Program-made: the position numbers and the translations under genes | In this document: piece after piece, positions 32,441-41,575 of the stretch | Position numbering within the stretch: the first letter of the stretch is position 1 | How the letters are laid out: the number at the start of each line of letters is the position of its first letter | Assembly (NCBI GenBank): GCA_030760725.1 | Contig: JASWHV010000009.1 | Span: forward strand, 108,883,854 to 108,947,853 | Origin: Neostapfia colusana | Taxonomy: Eukaryota; Streptophyta; Magnoliopsida; Poales; Poaceae | DNA length: 64,000 nucleotides | Reading direction: 5' to 3' | The notes under the pieces: model-generated | What the model was told of the DNA's origin: nothing | Database searches by the model: none | Seen by the model: only the letters and a program-made list of their open reading frames with translations

Positions 32441-33785
32441 TGAATGTGGCCTAGAGGGGGGTGAATAGGCCTTACAGAGTTTCCTGCACACTTAAAGTAA
32501 TTGTCAAAAACTTTGCTTGACCGCACTAGTCCGAGCGGACTAGTTCAGTGTGCCTGAAGTGTGTAGATTGTATAAGTGTTGTGCAGGAGAATTAACTTGT
32601 TTAGCAGCGGAAATAAGAACAACAGTTATTTTAGTTTGAGTTTATAATATGAGATGTGATTATGCCCGTGAATGAAACTTAGCAATTCAAATTATGAAGT
32701 TTAGTAGCTAGATGTTCTAATCAACAAAAATAAAGAGGCACACGAGACACAAATTTTACCGAGGTTCGATCTCACCAAGAGATCTACGTCCTCGTTGAGG
32801 AAGCTCACACAGAGCCGGGTCTCTAACCCTTTCCCTCTTCAAGTCACCACACAAGGCCGACTTGACTCCACTAGCACGGGTAATCACCGAGTTTGTGGGG
32901 CAACCTCACACGTTGAGGACTCCCACGAGAATTATAATGAAAAAGTGATCAAATACACTCAAAAGATTACAATGCAGAATATGAGTGTAGAGAGATCAAA
33001 CCCCAAGAGCTCACAACGAAGGAACGACGATCTCCCAATCTCAAATCCAAGTGTTTAATTGATTTTCACCTTTTTCGCACCTTAGATGTGTGGGGAGATG
33101 TGTTTTTGGGCTCTTGGGATAGGTGGCGGTGCTAGGGTTTTTGTTTCTAGCAGTATGAGTCGTGTCTCTTCGTTGGAAGGCCGTGGATCACCAATTTATA
33201 TGGTTTCCAAAAAGTTATCGTTGTAAAACCTAATACCGGACTAGTCCGGTATATGATCGGACTTGTCCGGTCTACTTAAAGTGGGCAAAGCATACTAGTC
33301 CGGTCTAAAACCGGACTTGTCCGGTGCTATGTGAAGTGGGGTTCCAGAAAGTTCAGCGGACTAGTCCTGTCGCATGGACGGACTAGTCCGCAGTCCTCTA
33401 AAGACGACAACAGAAACATGAGCGGACTAGTCCGTTCTAAAACCGGACTTGTCCGATTTCATTCCAGTAAGCTGACCGGACTAGTCCGGTCCATGAACGG
33501 ACTAGTCCGGTGTCTAGTGGATTTTAGTTGATTTTTAAACCCCTTTCCCTTACGCAAAGTCATGAGCTCTTGGGATGTGTCTCTCACACACACCCTATAC
33601 ATTTAAATCTACTTTGCTCTTCTAAATTCCACTAAAGTCTTCCTTTTCGAGCACCACTCTATTTTTCACCTTTTTTGTGCACTGAGCTAGTTCACTTTGT
33701 TTGTCCTGCAATCATTTCATTAGGATCTCATATGCTTGTCATCAATTCTTCAAAACCCACAAGGGATACCCTAGATGCACTTTCA
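32441..33785 (-). repeat. 3' LTR of the SIRE-like element
   Basis: 1,345 bp; on its own strand it starts TGAAAGTGCATCTAG and ends CTCTAGGCCACATTCA. A TATA-like CATATAAATTGG lies at about 33192-33204 (minus). Paired dyads of the type CGGACTAGTCCG occur between 33237 and 33520. Confidence 0.92.
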
Positions 33786-33799
33786 ATCTCCCCCTTTTT
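33786..33799 (-). other. polypurine tract of the SIRE-like element
   Basis: Minus-strand AAAAAGGGGGAGAT directly precedes the 3' LTR start. Confidence 0.85.
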
Positions 33800-33857
33800 G
33801 GTGATTGATGACAACCATTTGAGATATCACAATTAGGAAGAAAAAAGAATTGATTTT

Positions 33858-35681
33858 TCATAAAGTGTGTATATATGAGAATAATGAATAACTAACAAGA
33901 AAAACTTCTCTCATATACGCACACCTTAAGGCTTGCATTGCAATCACCCAATCTGGATCCCTTAAGGCTTCATCTACCCTGTATGGTTCCAGAAAAGAGA
34001 CAAAAGAATAGTATTCACAAAAATTTGCAACGCGAGATCTAGTAGTTACTCCCTTAGCAATATCATCAATGATATTGTTGACAGGATGGTCTCTTTGTAC
34101 ACTCTGATGTACTCTTGGGTGAGGAACTTGTGTAGCTGCTTGTTCTTCATCATCTTCATGTTCATTGTCTCCCCCTAGATCATTGCTTCCATGATTATTT
34201 TGATCTTCATGATCTTGTGTAAAATCTCCCTCTTGATCATTGCTTCCTTGTTGAGGTTCACCTTGTGCATTTGAGTCTTGCGTTTGCTCTTGTGGTAGAA
34301 TATCACCAAGTGCCATTTTCTTCAACGCTTCACATGGAGCTTCCTCTTTATCTAGCATACACTTATCGACTTGCTCCACTTGTGAGCCGTTAGTTTCATC
34401 GAACACTACGTCACGTGCTACTTCAACAAGGTCGGACACCTTGTTGAAGACACGATAGGCGTAAGCATTCGATTCATAGCCGAGCAAGAACCCTTCATCG
34501 GACTTCAAAGCGAACTTCGAAGCCCTCGGTTTCTTGTTCAGAGTAAAACATTTACAACCAAAAACTTTGAAATAAGAAACATTAGACTTTTTACCGGTAA
34601 GGAGCTCATATGGAGTTTTCTTCAGTAGTCGGTGAAGGTACAATCGATTTTTGGCATGACAAGCAGTGTTCACCGCTTCTGCCCAAAATCGATCTGATGT
34701 CTTGTATTCGTCCAACATTGTTCTTGCCATTTCAATCAATGTTCTGTTCTTCCTTTTGGCCACCCCGTTTTGTTGAGGAGAGTAGGGTGCCGAGAACTCA
34801 TGCTTTATTCCTTCTTCATCGAGATACTCTTCAACTTGTGTATTCTTGAATTATGTCCCGTTGTCACTTCTGATGTTCTTCACGGTTGATGAGAATTCGT
34901 TCTGGGCTCTTTTCAGGAACTTCTTGAGGATTCCCTGAGTTTCTGATTTATCATACAAGAAAAATACACAGGTAAATCTTGAAAAATCATCAACAATTAC
35001 TAAACCGTATTTGTTACCGCCGATACTTATGTAAGCAATTGGACCGAATAGATCCATATGAAGAAGTTCCAGTGGTCTTGTAGTGGTCATTATGTTCTTG
35101 GCGGGGTATAGTGCTCCGACTTGTTTTTCTGCCTGGCAAGCGCTGCACGACCTGTCTTTCTCAAAAACCACATCCTTTAGACCTCGGATGTGACCACCTT
35201 TTAGAAGTTTCTGCAGATTTCTCATCCCAACATGGGCTAACCGTCTATGCCACAGCCATCCCATGTTGGTTTTAGCAACCAAGCAAGTGTTGAGTTCGGC
35301 TTTATCTTTGTTGAAATCAACAAGATAAAGCTTTCCCTTCAACATTCCCTTGAATGCAATCGAGCCATCGCTTCTTCTAAAAATGGTCACACCCTCATTT
35401 GTGAATAAACAGTTATAACCTTTGTCGCATAGTTGAGATATTGACAAAAGGTTATAATCTAGGGAGTCTACATGTAAAACATTAGATAAAGTGTGTTGAG
35501 GAGATATTTCAATGTTACCACTACCAAGGACCTTTCCTTGGTTGTTGTCTCCAAAGTATATGCCTTCACTTGGATCCTCATTGTACTCGTACTCCACAAA
35601 CATATCTCTCTCTCCGGTCATGTGATTTGTGCATCCGCTCTCTAGCACCCACTTAGATCCACCGGAGGAGTAAGCCTGCAA
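33858..35681 (-). pseudogene. SIRE-like protease and integrase, with truncated pol end
   Basis: Protease: KWVLESGCTNHMTGERDMF, where the usual D-S-G is E-S-G (catalytic Asp replaced). The GAG-pre-integrase domain shows WLWHRRLAHVGMRNLQKLLK and CSACQAEKQVG. The integrase core has LLHMDLFGP (Asp), NIRSDNGT (Asp), a TAA stop at about 34851-34853, then QQNGVAKRKNRTLIEMARTM with the Glu position read as AKR rather than the usual VER. It continues through YELLTGKKSNVSYFKVFGCK and a Q/D/E-rich linker to DPDWVIAMQ, after which nonsense sequence leads to the stop. RT and RNase H are absent. Confidence 0.9.
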
Positions 35682-35688
35682 AACAGAA

Positions 35689-37959
35689 TTATTCCTTGGT
35701 TTTAGGTACCCAAGCTTGCTTGGGTCCTCTCAGGTTAGTCACAAGAGTCTTGGGCACCCACACACAAGTTTTCGAGTTCCTGTGGCATGGCCCTGTGTAT
35801 TTAGCAATAACTTTTCCATATTTATTTTTCATAAGAACATAGGAAGCATCAAATGTACGAAACAATATTTGTAAATCAGATTCATGTGATTTTTCCTTAA
35901 CAAAGGTGATTCTTTTCTTTGCATGATTAAGAGTGGATATGTGTTTGTTCCTGTCAAACCCAAGACCATCTTTGACGTTGGGAGGTCTAGTGACCATGTA
36001 TGCGCTACGTGCGTATTTGATCTTCTCCTTATCAAAGATGCCGATTTGGGAAGGATGCACATCATGAGAAGTTGAAGTATTAGAAATGATATTTTTCTTA
36101 CTAGAGCATGTGCAGGTTCCAATTGTTTTTGAACTCATATCTTTGGAGGAAGAGCTCTTGGAGGGAGATGAGTCACTTTGCTTTAGCGACTCAACTTGCA
36201 CCTCAAGGATCTTGTTAACTCTTGACAAGTTAGCAAGCTCATCCTTGATTGCAATATGTGAGTCCTCTAGCTTTGAGTAAGTCTCCTTACTCAAGGCTAG
36301 CTCAAACTCAAGTGACTTGTTCTTCTCTCTTTCAAGCTCAAGAGGTTTTTCAACCTCTTGATATCTCTTCCTTTCACGGATGAGCATGTCTTCTTGTCGG
36401 TTGACAAGTTCCTCCTTTTCAAAGATTTCGTTCGACAACATTTCCATTTTCTTTAAAGCAATTTTACTTAATCCTCTAAACATTTCTTCATTACCACTAG
36501 AGCTATCAAAGTCATCAATAGAGGTATTTAACGCAGGAGAAGTAAGTCGAACCTTTTTTTTGCCTTCTTTGGCCATAAGGCAAGTATGGTTGTTCATGTT
36601 CCGTCCTCCCATGTTTGGGAAGAGTGTACCTCTCATGGTGGGTTTCTTAGCGGCAATGGTGGCCATCTCCTCTTCTTCATCGGAGGAGGACTCATCCTTT
36701 GAGTCCCACTCCTTGCCAATGTGAGCCTGATGAGCTTGTCTCCTTTTTCTGAAATTTTTCTCCTCATGTGCTTTTGTTTCCTTCTTTATCTTGTTTCCTT
36801 CATAAGTACAATCCACCATGAAGTGACCATACTCTCCACAATTATAGCAAGTACGTCGAGCCTTGGATTTTCCTTTATCCTTGCCTTTCCCTTCATTTGA
36901 GTTGTTGCCATGTCTTCTCCTCATCACGCGCTTGAACTTTTTGATAAAGAGTACCATTTCCTCACCATCTAGATCGGTACTCACGTCGCTTGTATCTCCG
37001 TCATCTTAGTCTTCACGGGTTTCTTTGAGTTTGGGTCTGCACGTTGCTTTGAGAGCAACTTCTTTCCTTTTGGAAGAGGTAAGCTCGGCTAAGTCTTTGA
37101 CGTATTGAGCCTCCTTCTCCATCATTTCATGATTTATGATCTTCCCCAATAACTCATCAGGAGTCATTTTGTGAAACCCGGGGCTTTCTCTAATCATTGA
37201 GCAAAGTGTGACGTTTCTTGGCATGAAGGCTCTAATCATCCTTTTGACCACCTCGTGATCAATCCATTTCTTACTTCCATAGGCACGGATTTTGTTGATG
37301 AGTGCCTTCATCCGGTTGTACATGTCTTGAGGTAATTTGCCTTCTTCAATAGCAAATCTTCCCAACTCTCCTACAAGCATCTCAATTTTGGCTTCACGTA
37401 CAGACCCATTTCCTTCATGAGCTGTTTTGAGTGTATCCCAGATTTCTTTTGCACTCTCTAGTCCATCGATCTTGGTGAATTCTTCTCTGCTCAGTGACGA
37501 TGTGATTACTGCAACGGCTTGTGCATTTTCGTGAATCTCTTGTTCTTGTTCTGGAGTGAGTTCTTCATCCGTGTCTGGGATATATATTCCTGTGCAGACA
37601 ATATGCCAAAGGCTGGGGTTCAAGGATATTAGATGCATTTTCATGTTGTACTTCCACATGGTATAGTCACTTCCGTCAAACTGCGGGGGCCTTCCCATAG
37701 GAATGGAGAGATAGTGATTACTTGAATTGAGACGGTTGTAGTTGTAAGGATATCGGGAGTAGTCGTCATGACTACTCCCCATCGTCTTTTCTTCCTCTTT
37801 TCCCTTTTGTGCCATTAATTTCTTTCTCAGTTGTGCCTTTAGCTGTCTCACTTCTTCATCGTCATTTGGACTTTCTTTCAGCACATCGAAGGCTTTGGCT
37901 TCTTGCTCCTCATCGTTGATGTTCGTCTTTGGGATATCGTTGTTCTTCTCAGAGGCCAT
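35689..37959 (-). pseudogene. SIRE-like gag polyprotein with one nonsense codon
   Basis: Starts MASEKNNDIPKTNIND at 37959, the first ATG after the primer site. The gag core shows MGRPPQFDGSDYTMWKYNMK, LGRFAIEEGKLPQDMYNRMK and NHEMMEKEAQYVKDLAELTS. The frame stops at TAA 37006-37008, right after KLKETRED. It reopens in the same frame for an acidic patch, CYNCGEYGHFMVDC (zinc knuckle intact), and a long coiled-coil-like stretch rich in E, K and L. A second stop at 35689 separates it from the protease. Length and order fit SIRE-lineage gag. One substitution may account for the main break. Confidence 0.9.
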
Positions 37960-37998
37960 TGATCTCTCCGAGATGTGAGTCTCGTTGATGGAGAACTT

Positions 37999-38011
37999 GG
38001 CTCTGATACCA
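37999..38011 (-). other. primer binding site of the SIRE-like element
   Basis: Minus-strand TGGTATCAGAGCC, complementary to the 3' end of initiator methionine tRNA, 2 bases inside the 5' LTR edge. Confidence 0.93.
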
Positions 38012-38013
38012 AT

Positions 38014-39369
38014 TGAATGTGGCCTAGAGGGAGGGGTCAATAGGCCTTACAGAGTTTCCTGCACACTTAAAGTAATTGTCAAAAACTTTGCTTGACCGGA
38101 CTAGTCCGGTTGTGTGAGCGGACTAGTCCGGTATGCCTGAAGTGTGTAGATTGTATAAGTGTTGTGCAGGAGAATTAACTTGTTTAGCAGCGGAAATAAG
38201 AACAACAGTTATTTTAGTTTGACTTTATAATATGAGATGTAATTATGCCCGTGAATGAAACTTAGCAATTCAAATTATGAAGTTTACTAGCTAGATGTTC
38301 TAATCAACAAAAATAAAGAGGCACGCGAGACACAAATTTTACCGAGGTTCGATCTCACCAAGAGATCTATGTCCTCGTTGAGGAAGCTCACACTGAGCCG
38401 GGTCTCTAACCCTTTCCCTCTTCAAGTCACCACACAAGGCCGACTTGACTCTACTAGCACGGGTAATCACCGAGTTTGTGGGGCAACCTCACATGTTGAG
38501 GACTCCCACGAGGGTTACAATGAAAAAGCGATCAAATACACTCAAAAGATTACAATGCAGAATATGAGTGTAGAGAGATCAAACCCCAAGAGCTCACAAT
38601 GAAGGAACGACGATCTCCCAATCTCAAATCCAAGTGTTTAATTGATTTTCACCTTTTTCGCACCTTAGATGTGTGGGGAGATGTGTTTTTGGGCTCTTGG
38701 GACAGGTGGCGGCACTAGGGTTTTTGTTTCTAGCAGTATGAGTCGTGTCTCTTCGTTGGAAGGTCGTGGATCACCAATTTATATGGTTTCCAAAAAGTTA
38801 TCATTGTAAAACCTAATACCGGACTAGTCCGGTATATGATCGGACTTGTCCGGTCTACTTCCAGTGGGCAAAGCGGACTAGTCCGGTCTAAAACCGGACT
38901 TGTCCGGTGCTATGTGAAGTGGGGTTCCAGAAAGTTTAGCGGACTAGTCCTGTCGCATGGACGGACTAGTCCGCAGTCCTCTAAAGAGGACAACAGAAAC
39001 ATGAGCGGACTAGTCCGGTCTAAAACCGGACTTGTCTGGTTTCATTCCAGTAAGCTGACCGGACTAGTCCGGTCCATGAACGGACTAGTCTGGTGTCCAG
39101 TGGATTTTAGTTGATTTTTAAACCCCTTTCCCTTACGCAAAGTCATGAGCTCTTGGGATGTGTCTCTCACACACACCCTATACATTTAAATCTACTTTGC
39201 TCTTCTAAATTCCATTAAAGTCTTCCTTTTCGAGCAGCACTCCATTTTTCACCTTTTTGTGTGCACCGAGCTAGTTCACTTTGTTTGTCCTGCAATCATT
39301 TCATTAGGATCTCATATGCTTGTCATCAATTCTCCAAAACCCACAAGGGATACCCTAGATGCACTTTCA
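38014..39369 (-). repeat. 5' LTR of the SIRE-like element
   Basis: 1,356 bp, TG/CA ends, closely similar to the LTR at 32441-33785. Dyad pairs CGGACTAGTCCG / CGGACTTGTCCG at about 38096-38133 and 38818-39095 are better preserved than in the 3' LTR. One pair near 38097 is partly deleted in the 3' LTR at 32521. Confidence 0.92.
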
Positions 39370-39812
39370 ATTTGTCATTGAGCCTGGTCAAGGATTCGAT
39401 AACTTAGTTGGAGACGCTGATGATGTACAAACTCGTGAGAAGCAGAAACAGAAACTAATCATAAAACAATTTGATGGTCTAGTTTAAGGAATAGAGTAAA
39501 TGAGTGAGATACAGATGAATTTTAGAAATGAATACACATAATGTTTTGTTGATTATTGTTTCATGTCGTTGCAATAAATCGTTGCAATGGGATGTCGTTG
39601 GATAAGGGTAAGGGGATCAAGAAGACCATGAAGAAGTTTCTCAGCAGTTCGAGCGGGATGGCTCGCCTACGGGATGTAGCGAGCACCCTTTTTCATGGTA
39701 GATCCTCAAGAGACAGCAGACAGTTCAAGTTGTTGAAACACGTGCCCTCAGAGCTGTCTGACAGACCTGTTGCGTTTCAGCAAACCGAGGTAAATTTGAC
39801 TTACCAAAAATA

Positions 39813-40097
39813 TCTTATTAGAATTTATAATTAATTTATTTATCTATCTTGAAACTTCTATAATGTTGCAGGATGACTCAGAGTCAGAGGTCGAGGTGCC
39901 TCCTAAGCCACAGTCGGTTGACCACCCTTTCAGGTCAGCTGACCACCCATACGGGTCGTCCCAGGACACGGAGGCACATAGAAAGTGACGGATGTGGCTC
40001 CTCCTTCGGTTCCTAAAGACGAAGCAACTCTACCATCTATTCGCCCTGTTGGCGATAGGTAAGAAGTCATTACGTTGTAGCTTTATACAATTACGTA
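39813..40097 (+). repeat. tandem duplication in the CACTA element, copy A
   Basis: Starts at 'tcttattag' and covers an intron end, exon 2 and the following intron up to ACGTA, where the Cassandra element is inserted. It continues at 40841. It pairs with 40991-41321. Without the Cassandra element, the distance between copies is about 435 bp. Confidence 0.85.
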
Positions 40098-40174
40098 TGT
40101 GGCAGCTCTCTAGGATCATAGACTATCCCACAGACAACACTAGTCTTTTCTACACACTTTGTCCTCACTCGTGC

Positions 40175-40250
40175 GCACCTAGGAAGACTTCACGGTCGGT
40201 TACTCATCCCTAAATTTCACCAGGCCAATCACGCTTAACCCCACAGTCAT
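40175..40250 (-). ncRNA. 5S rRNA-like segment in Cassandra 3' LTR
   Basis: Minus-strand GGGTTAAGCGTGATTGG matches the 'GTTAAGCGTGCTTGG' of plant 5S rRNA (box A region), followed by GGGATGAGTAACCG against 'GGATGGGTGACC' (box C region) and a degraded AAGTC..C. Changes at conserved box C bases make Pol III activity uncertain. It is not part of a 5S array. Confidence 0.75.
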
Positions 40251-40580
40251 TTGCAGATGGGCTTCCAAAAAAGAAGGTATACCTTGTTGCTATGAGTATT
40301 CTATCAATCCTATTAAGCCGGGAGCTAGAATGTCACAATCCACCCCCTTAGAACACCGACGTCCTCGTCAGTCAATGCCAAGACAGGAATGTTCCCTCTT
40401 AGTCACGTCCAGAAGTTCAGTACTGGCATACGCATACTGTGCATCCTGTTAGAAGCATACGTACCATAATGTGTCCCTCATAGAGGACCCACGCGTCAAA
40501 CGTATGTACCCACGTCCCTAACCCATATGCTACCGTATACTCTTCACCGACTCGTATGCACCTGTGAAACTACGAGGGTC

Positions 40581-40595
40581 GGCTCTGATACCACT
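40581..40595 (-). other. primer binding site of Cassandra
   Basis: Minus-strand AGTGGTATCAGAGCC next to the LTR at 40596. Confidence 0.9.
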
Positions 40596-40671
40596 TGTGG
40601 CAGCTCTCTAGAATCATAGACTAGCCCATAGACCAACACTAGTCTTTTCTATACACTTTATCCTCACTCGT

Positions 40672-40750
40672 GCACATATGAGAAGACTTCCCGATCGTTC
40701 ACCCATCCCTAAATTTCTCCGGACCAAGCACGCTTAACCCGGAGTCCTTT
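40672..40750 (-). ncRNA. 5S rRNA-like segment in Cassandra 5' LTR
   Basis: Minus-strand GGGTTAAGCGTGCTTGG is an exact match to the recalled 5S core apart from its first base. It is followed by GGGATGGGTGAACG, closer to the 5S box C than the copy in the other LTR. This is the better preserved of the two. Confidence 0.78.
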
Positions 40751-40990
40751 GCAGGTGCGCTTCTAAAAAAGAAGGTATACCTTGTTGCTGTGGGTATTCT
40801 ATCAATCCTATTAAGCCAGGAGCTAAGATGTCACAACGTAGTGCTAACACTCTTTCATGCACGATTGTTCTTGCAGCGGATGAGAGGACACTACCTTCAA
40901 GGGTAGAGGACGTCTGAGACAGGGCAACGCTGTCTTAGAGAACCACGCGCGTTTGCACTATCCTGGTGAGGTTCCTAGCAATGGTCAGAG

Positions 40991-41321
40991 TCTTATTAGA
41001 TTTTATAATTAATTTATTTATTTATCTTGAAACTCCTATAATATTGTAGGATGACTCAGAGTCAGAGGTCGAGGTGCCTCCTGAGCCACAGTCGGCTGAC
41101 CACCCTTCTGGGTCAGCTGACCACCCTTCCAGGTCGGTGGACCACTCGTACGGGCCGTCTGAGGACACGGAGGCGCAGAGAAAGTGACGGACTAGGAGGA
41201 GCCATTATGTGGCTTCTCCTCCGGTTCCTAGAGACGAAGAAACTCTGTCGGCTATTCGCCCTGTTGGCGGTAGGTAAGAAGTCATTACGTTGTAGCTTTA
41301 GACAATTACGTAGTGCTAACA
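40991..41321 (+). repeat. tandem duplication in the CACTA element, copy B
   Basis: Repeats 39813-40097 plus 40841-40847 with scattered differences. It retains an uninterrupted 'acaattacgtagtgctaac', the empty form of the Cassandra target site. It ends where the inverted LTR begins. Confidence 0.85.
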
Positions 41322-41384
41322 TGTAACACCCTCAAATTCATTACCATGCATTGCATACATTTTTCATGTAGAGAAGCATTTGAA

Positions 41385-41575
41385 AAGAAGTAGAAATGGA
41401 GAAAGAACCCTAGAAATGAAGAAAGAACCATAGAAATGGAGAAAGAACCATAGAAATGGAGAAAGAACCATAGAAATGGAGAAGGGAATATAGAAATGGA
41501 GAGAGGGGCATAGAAATGGAGAGGGAAATATACAAATGGAGAAAGGGGCATAGAAATAGAGAGAAATGGAAATAA
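41385..41575 (+). repeat. minisatellite, unit about 20 bp
   Basis: Tandem copies of 'tagaaatggagaaagaacca' with variants, about eight to nine units, inside the LTR. Confidence 0.9.

Larger units (their letters stand above)
32441..39369 (-). mobile_element. SIRE-like copia retrotransposon lacking reverse transcriptase and RNase H
   Basis: A 6,929 bp element on the minus strand with 5' LTR 38014-39369, primer site 37999-38011, gag, protease, integrase, polypurine tract 33786-33799 and 3' LTR 32441-33785. Its target duplication is perfect: ATTTG at 32436-32440 and 39370-39374. The LTRs are very similar along their length, so insertion was recent. The pol frame passes from integrase into the start of the RT linker (RDPDWVIAMQ) and then straight to the 3' end, so about 2 kb of RT-RNase H is deleted. 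It could move only with enzymes from a relative. Confidence 0.93.
32290..39487 (+). pseudogene. CACTA TNP2 transposase C-terminus, interrupted by the SIRE element
   Basis: The left piece, 32290-32440, reads LSAWWVVHKVNPHERLYTRG and later DTDDVYQEEDLPGSF. The right piece, 39370-39487, reads IEPGQGFDNLVGDADDV and ends FDGLV then TAA. Taken without the SIRE element and one copy of ATTTG, the frame is continuous. The WWVV.K.NP motif and the acidic YQE tail are typical of the end of plant TNP2 proteins. The catalytic part of the transposase is absent: AT-rich intron-like DNA lies at 31936-32280. The element is therefore non-autonomous. Confidence 0.7.
40098..40835 (-). mobile_element. Cassandra TRIM retrotransposon
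   Basis: A 738 bp element with two 240 bp LTRs (40098-40337 and 40596-40835) around a 258 bp non-coding interior. On the minus strand the LTRs start TGTGACAT and end GAGAGCTGCCACA. AGTGGTATCAGAGCC at 40581-40595 (minus) is a tRNA-Met primer site, and a purine tract (AAGGGGGTGGAT, minus) abuts the 3' LTR. ACGTA flanks both sides (40093-40097 and 40836-40840). Each LTR holds a stretch similar to plant 5S rRNA, the hallmark of Cassandra. It encodes no protein and must use enzymes from other elements. Confidence 0.9.
39592..41280 (+). pseudogene. second ORF of the CACTA element (accessory protein), duplicated exon and shared stop
   Basis: Exon 1, 39592-39789, starts MSLDKGKGIKKTMKKF and ends at GTAAAT. 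Exon 2, from 39872, reads DDSESEVEVPPKPQS and, after TGA, the tail PSIRPVGDR at the donor near 40058. A further exon begins after TTGCAG at about 40875 with GNAVLENHARLHYPG-like text. Exon 2 occurs again at 41051-41280. Both copies have TGA after the RK pair, so the nonsense codon predates the duplication. Similar proteins (RPVGDR end, ENH..HPG block) accompany TNP2 in grass CACTA elements. The first copy also lacks about 16 bp relative to the second. Confidence 0.6.
31587..41321 (+). mobile_element. second CACTA transposon, 5' end present, right end lost
   Basis: Begins CACTACAGGAAAGAGCAACG at 31587 with subterminal repeats like 'GGCCATCGTAAATA' through 31820, then a proline-rich first exon (31830-31935) ending at GTAAGT. 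It is the same family as the element at 1633. Downstream are the C-terminus of a TNP2 transposase and a second ORF. It is entered by a SIRE copia element (32441-39369) and a Cassandra TRIM (40098-40835). The sequence is recognisable to about 41321, where an inverted Ty3 LTR begins. No right terminal repeat is found. Confidence 0.8.

Noticed and set aside
40175..40750. True 5S rRNA genes
   Set aside because: The two 5S-like pieces are within Cassandra LTRs, lack the full 120 bp gene and are not in a 5S tandem array.
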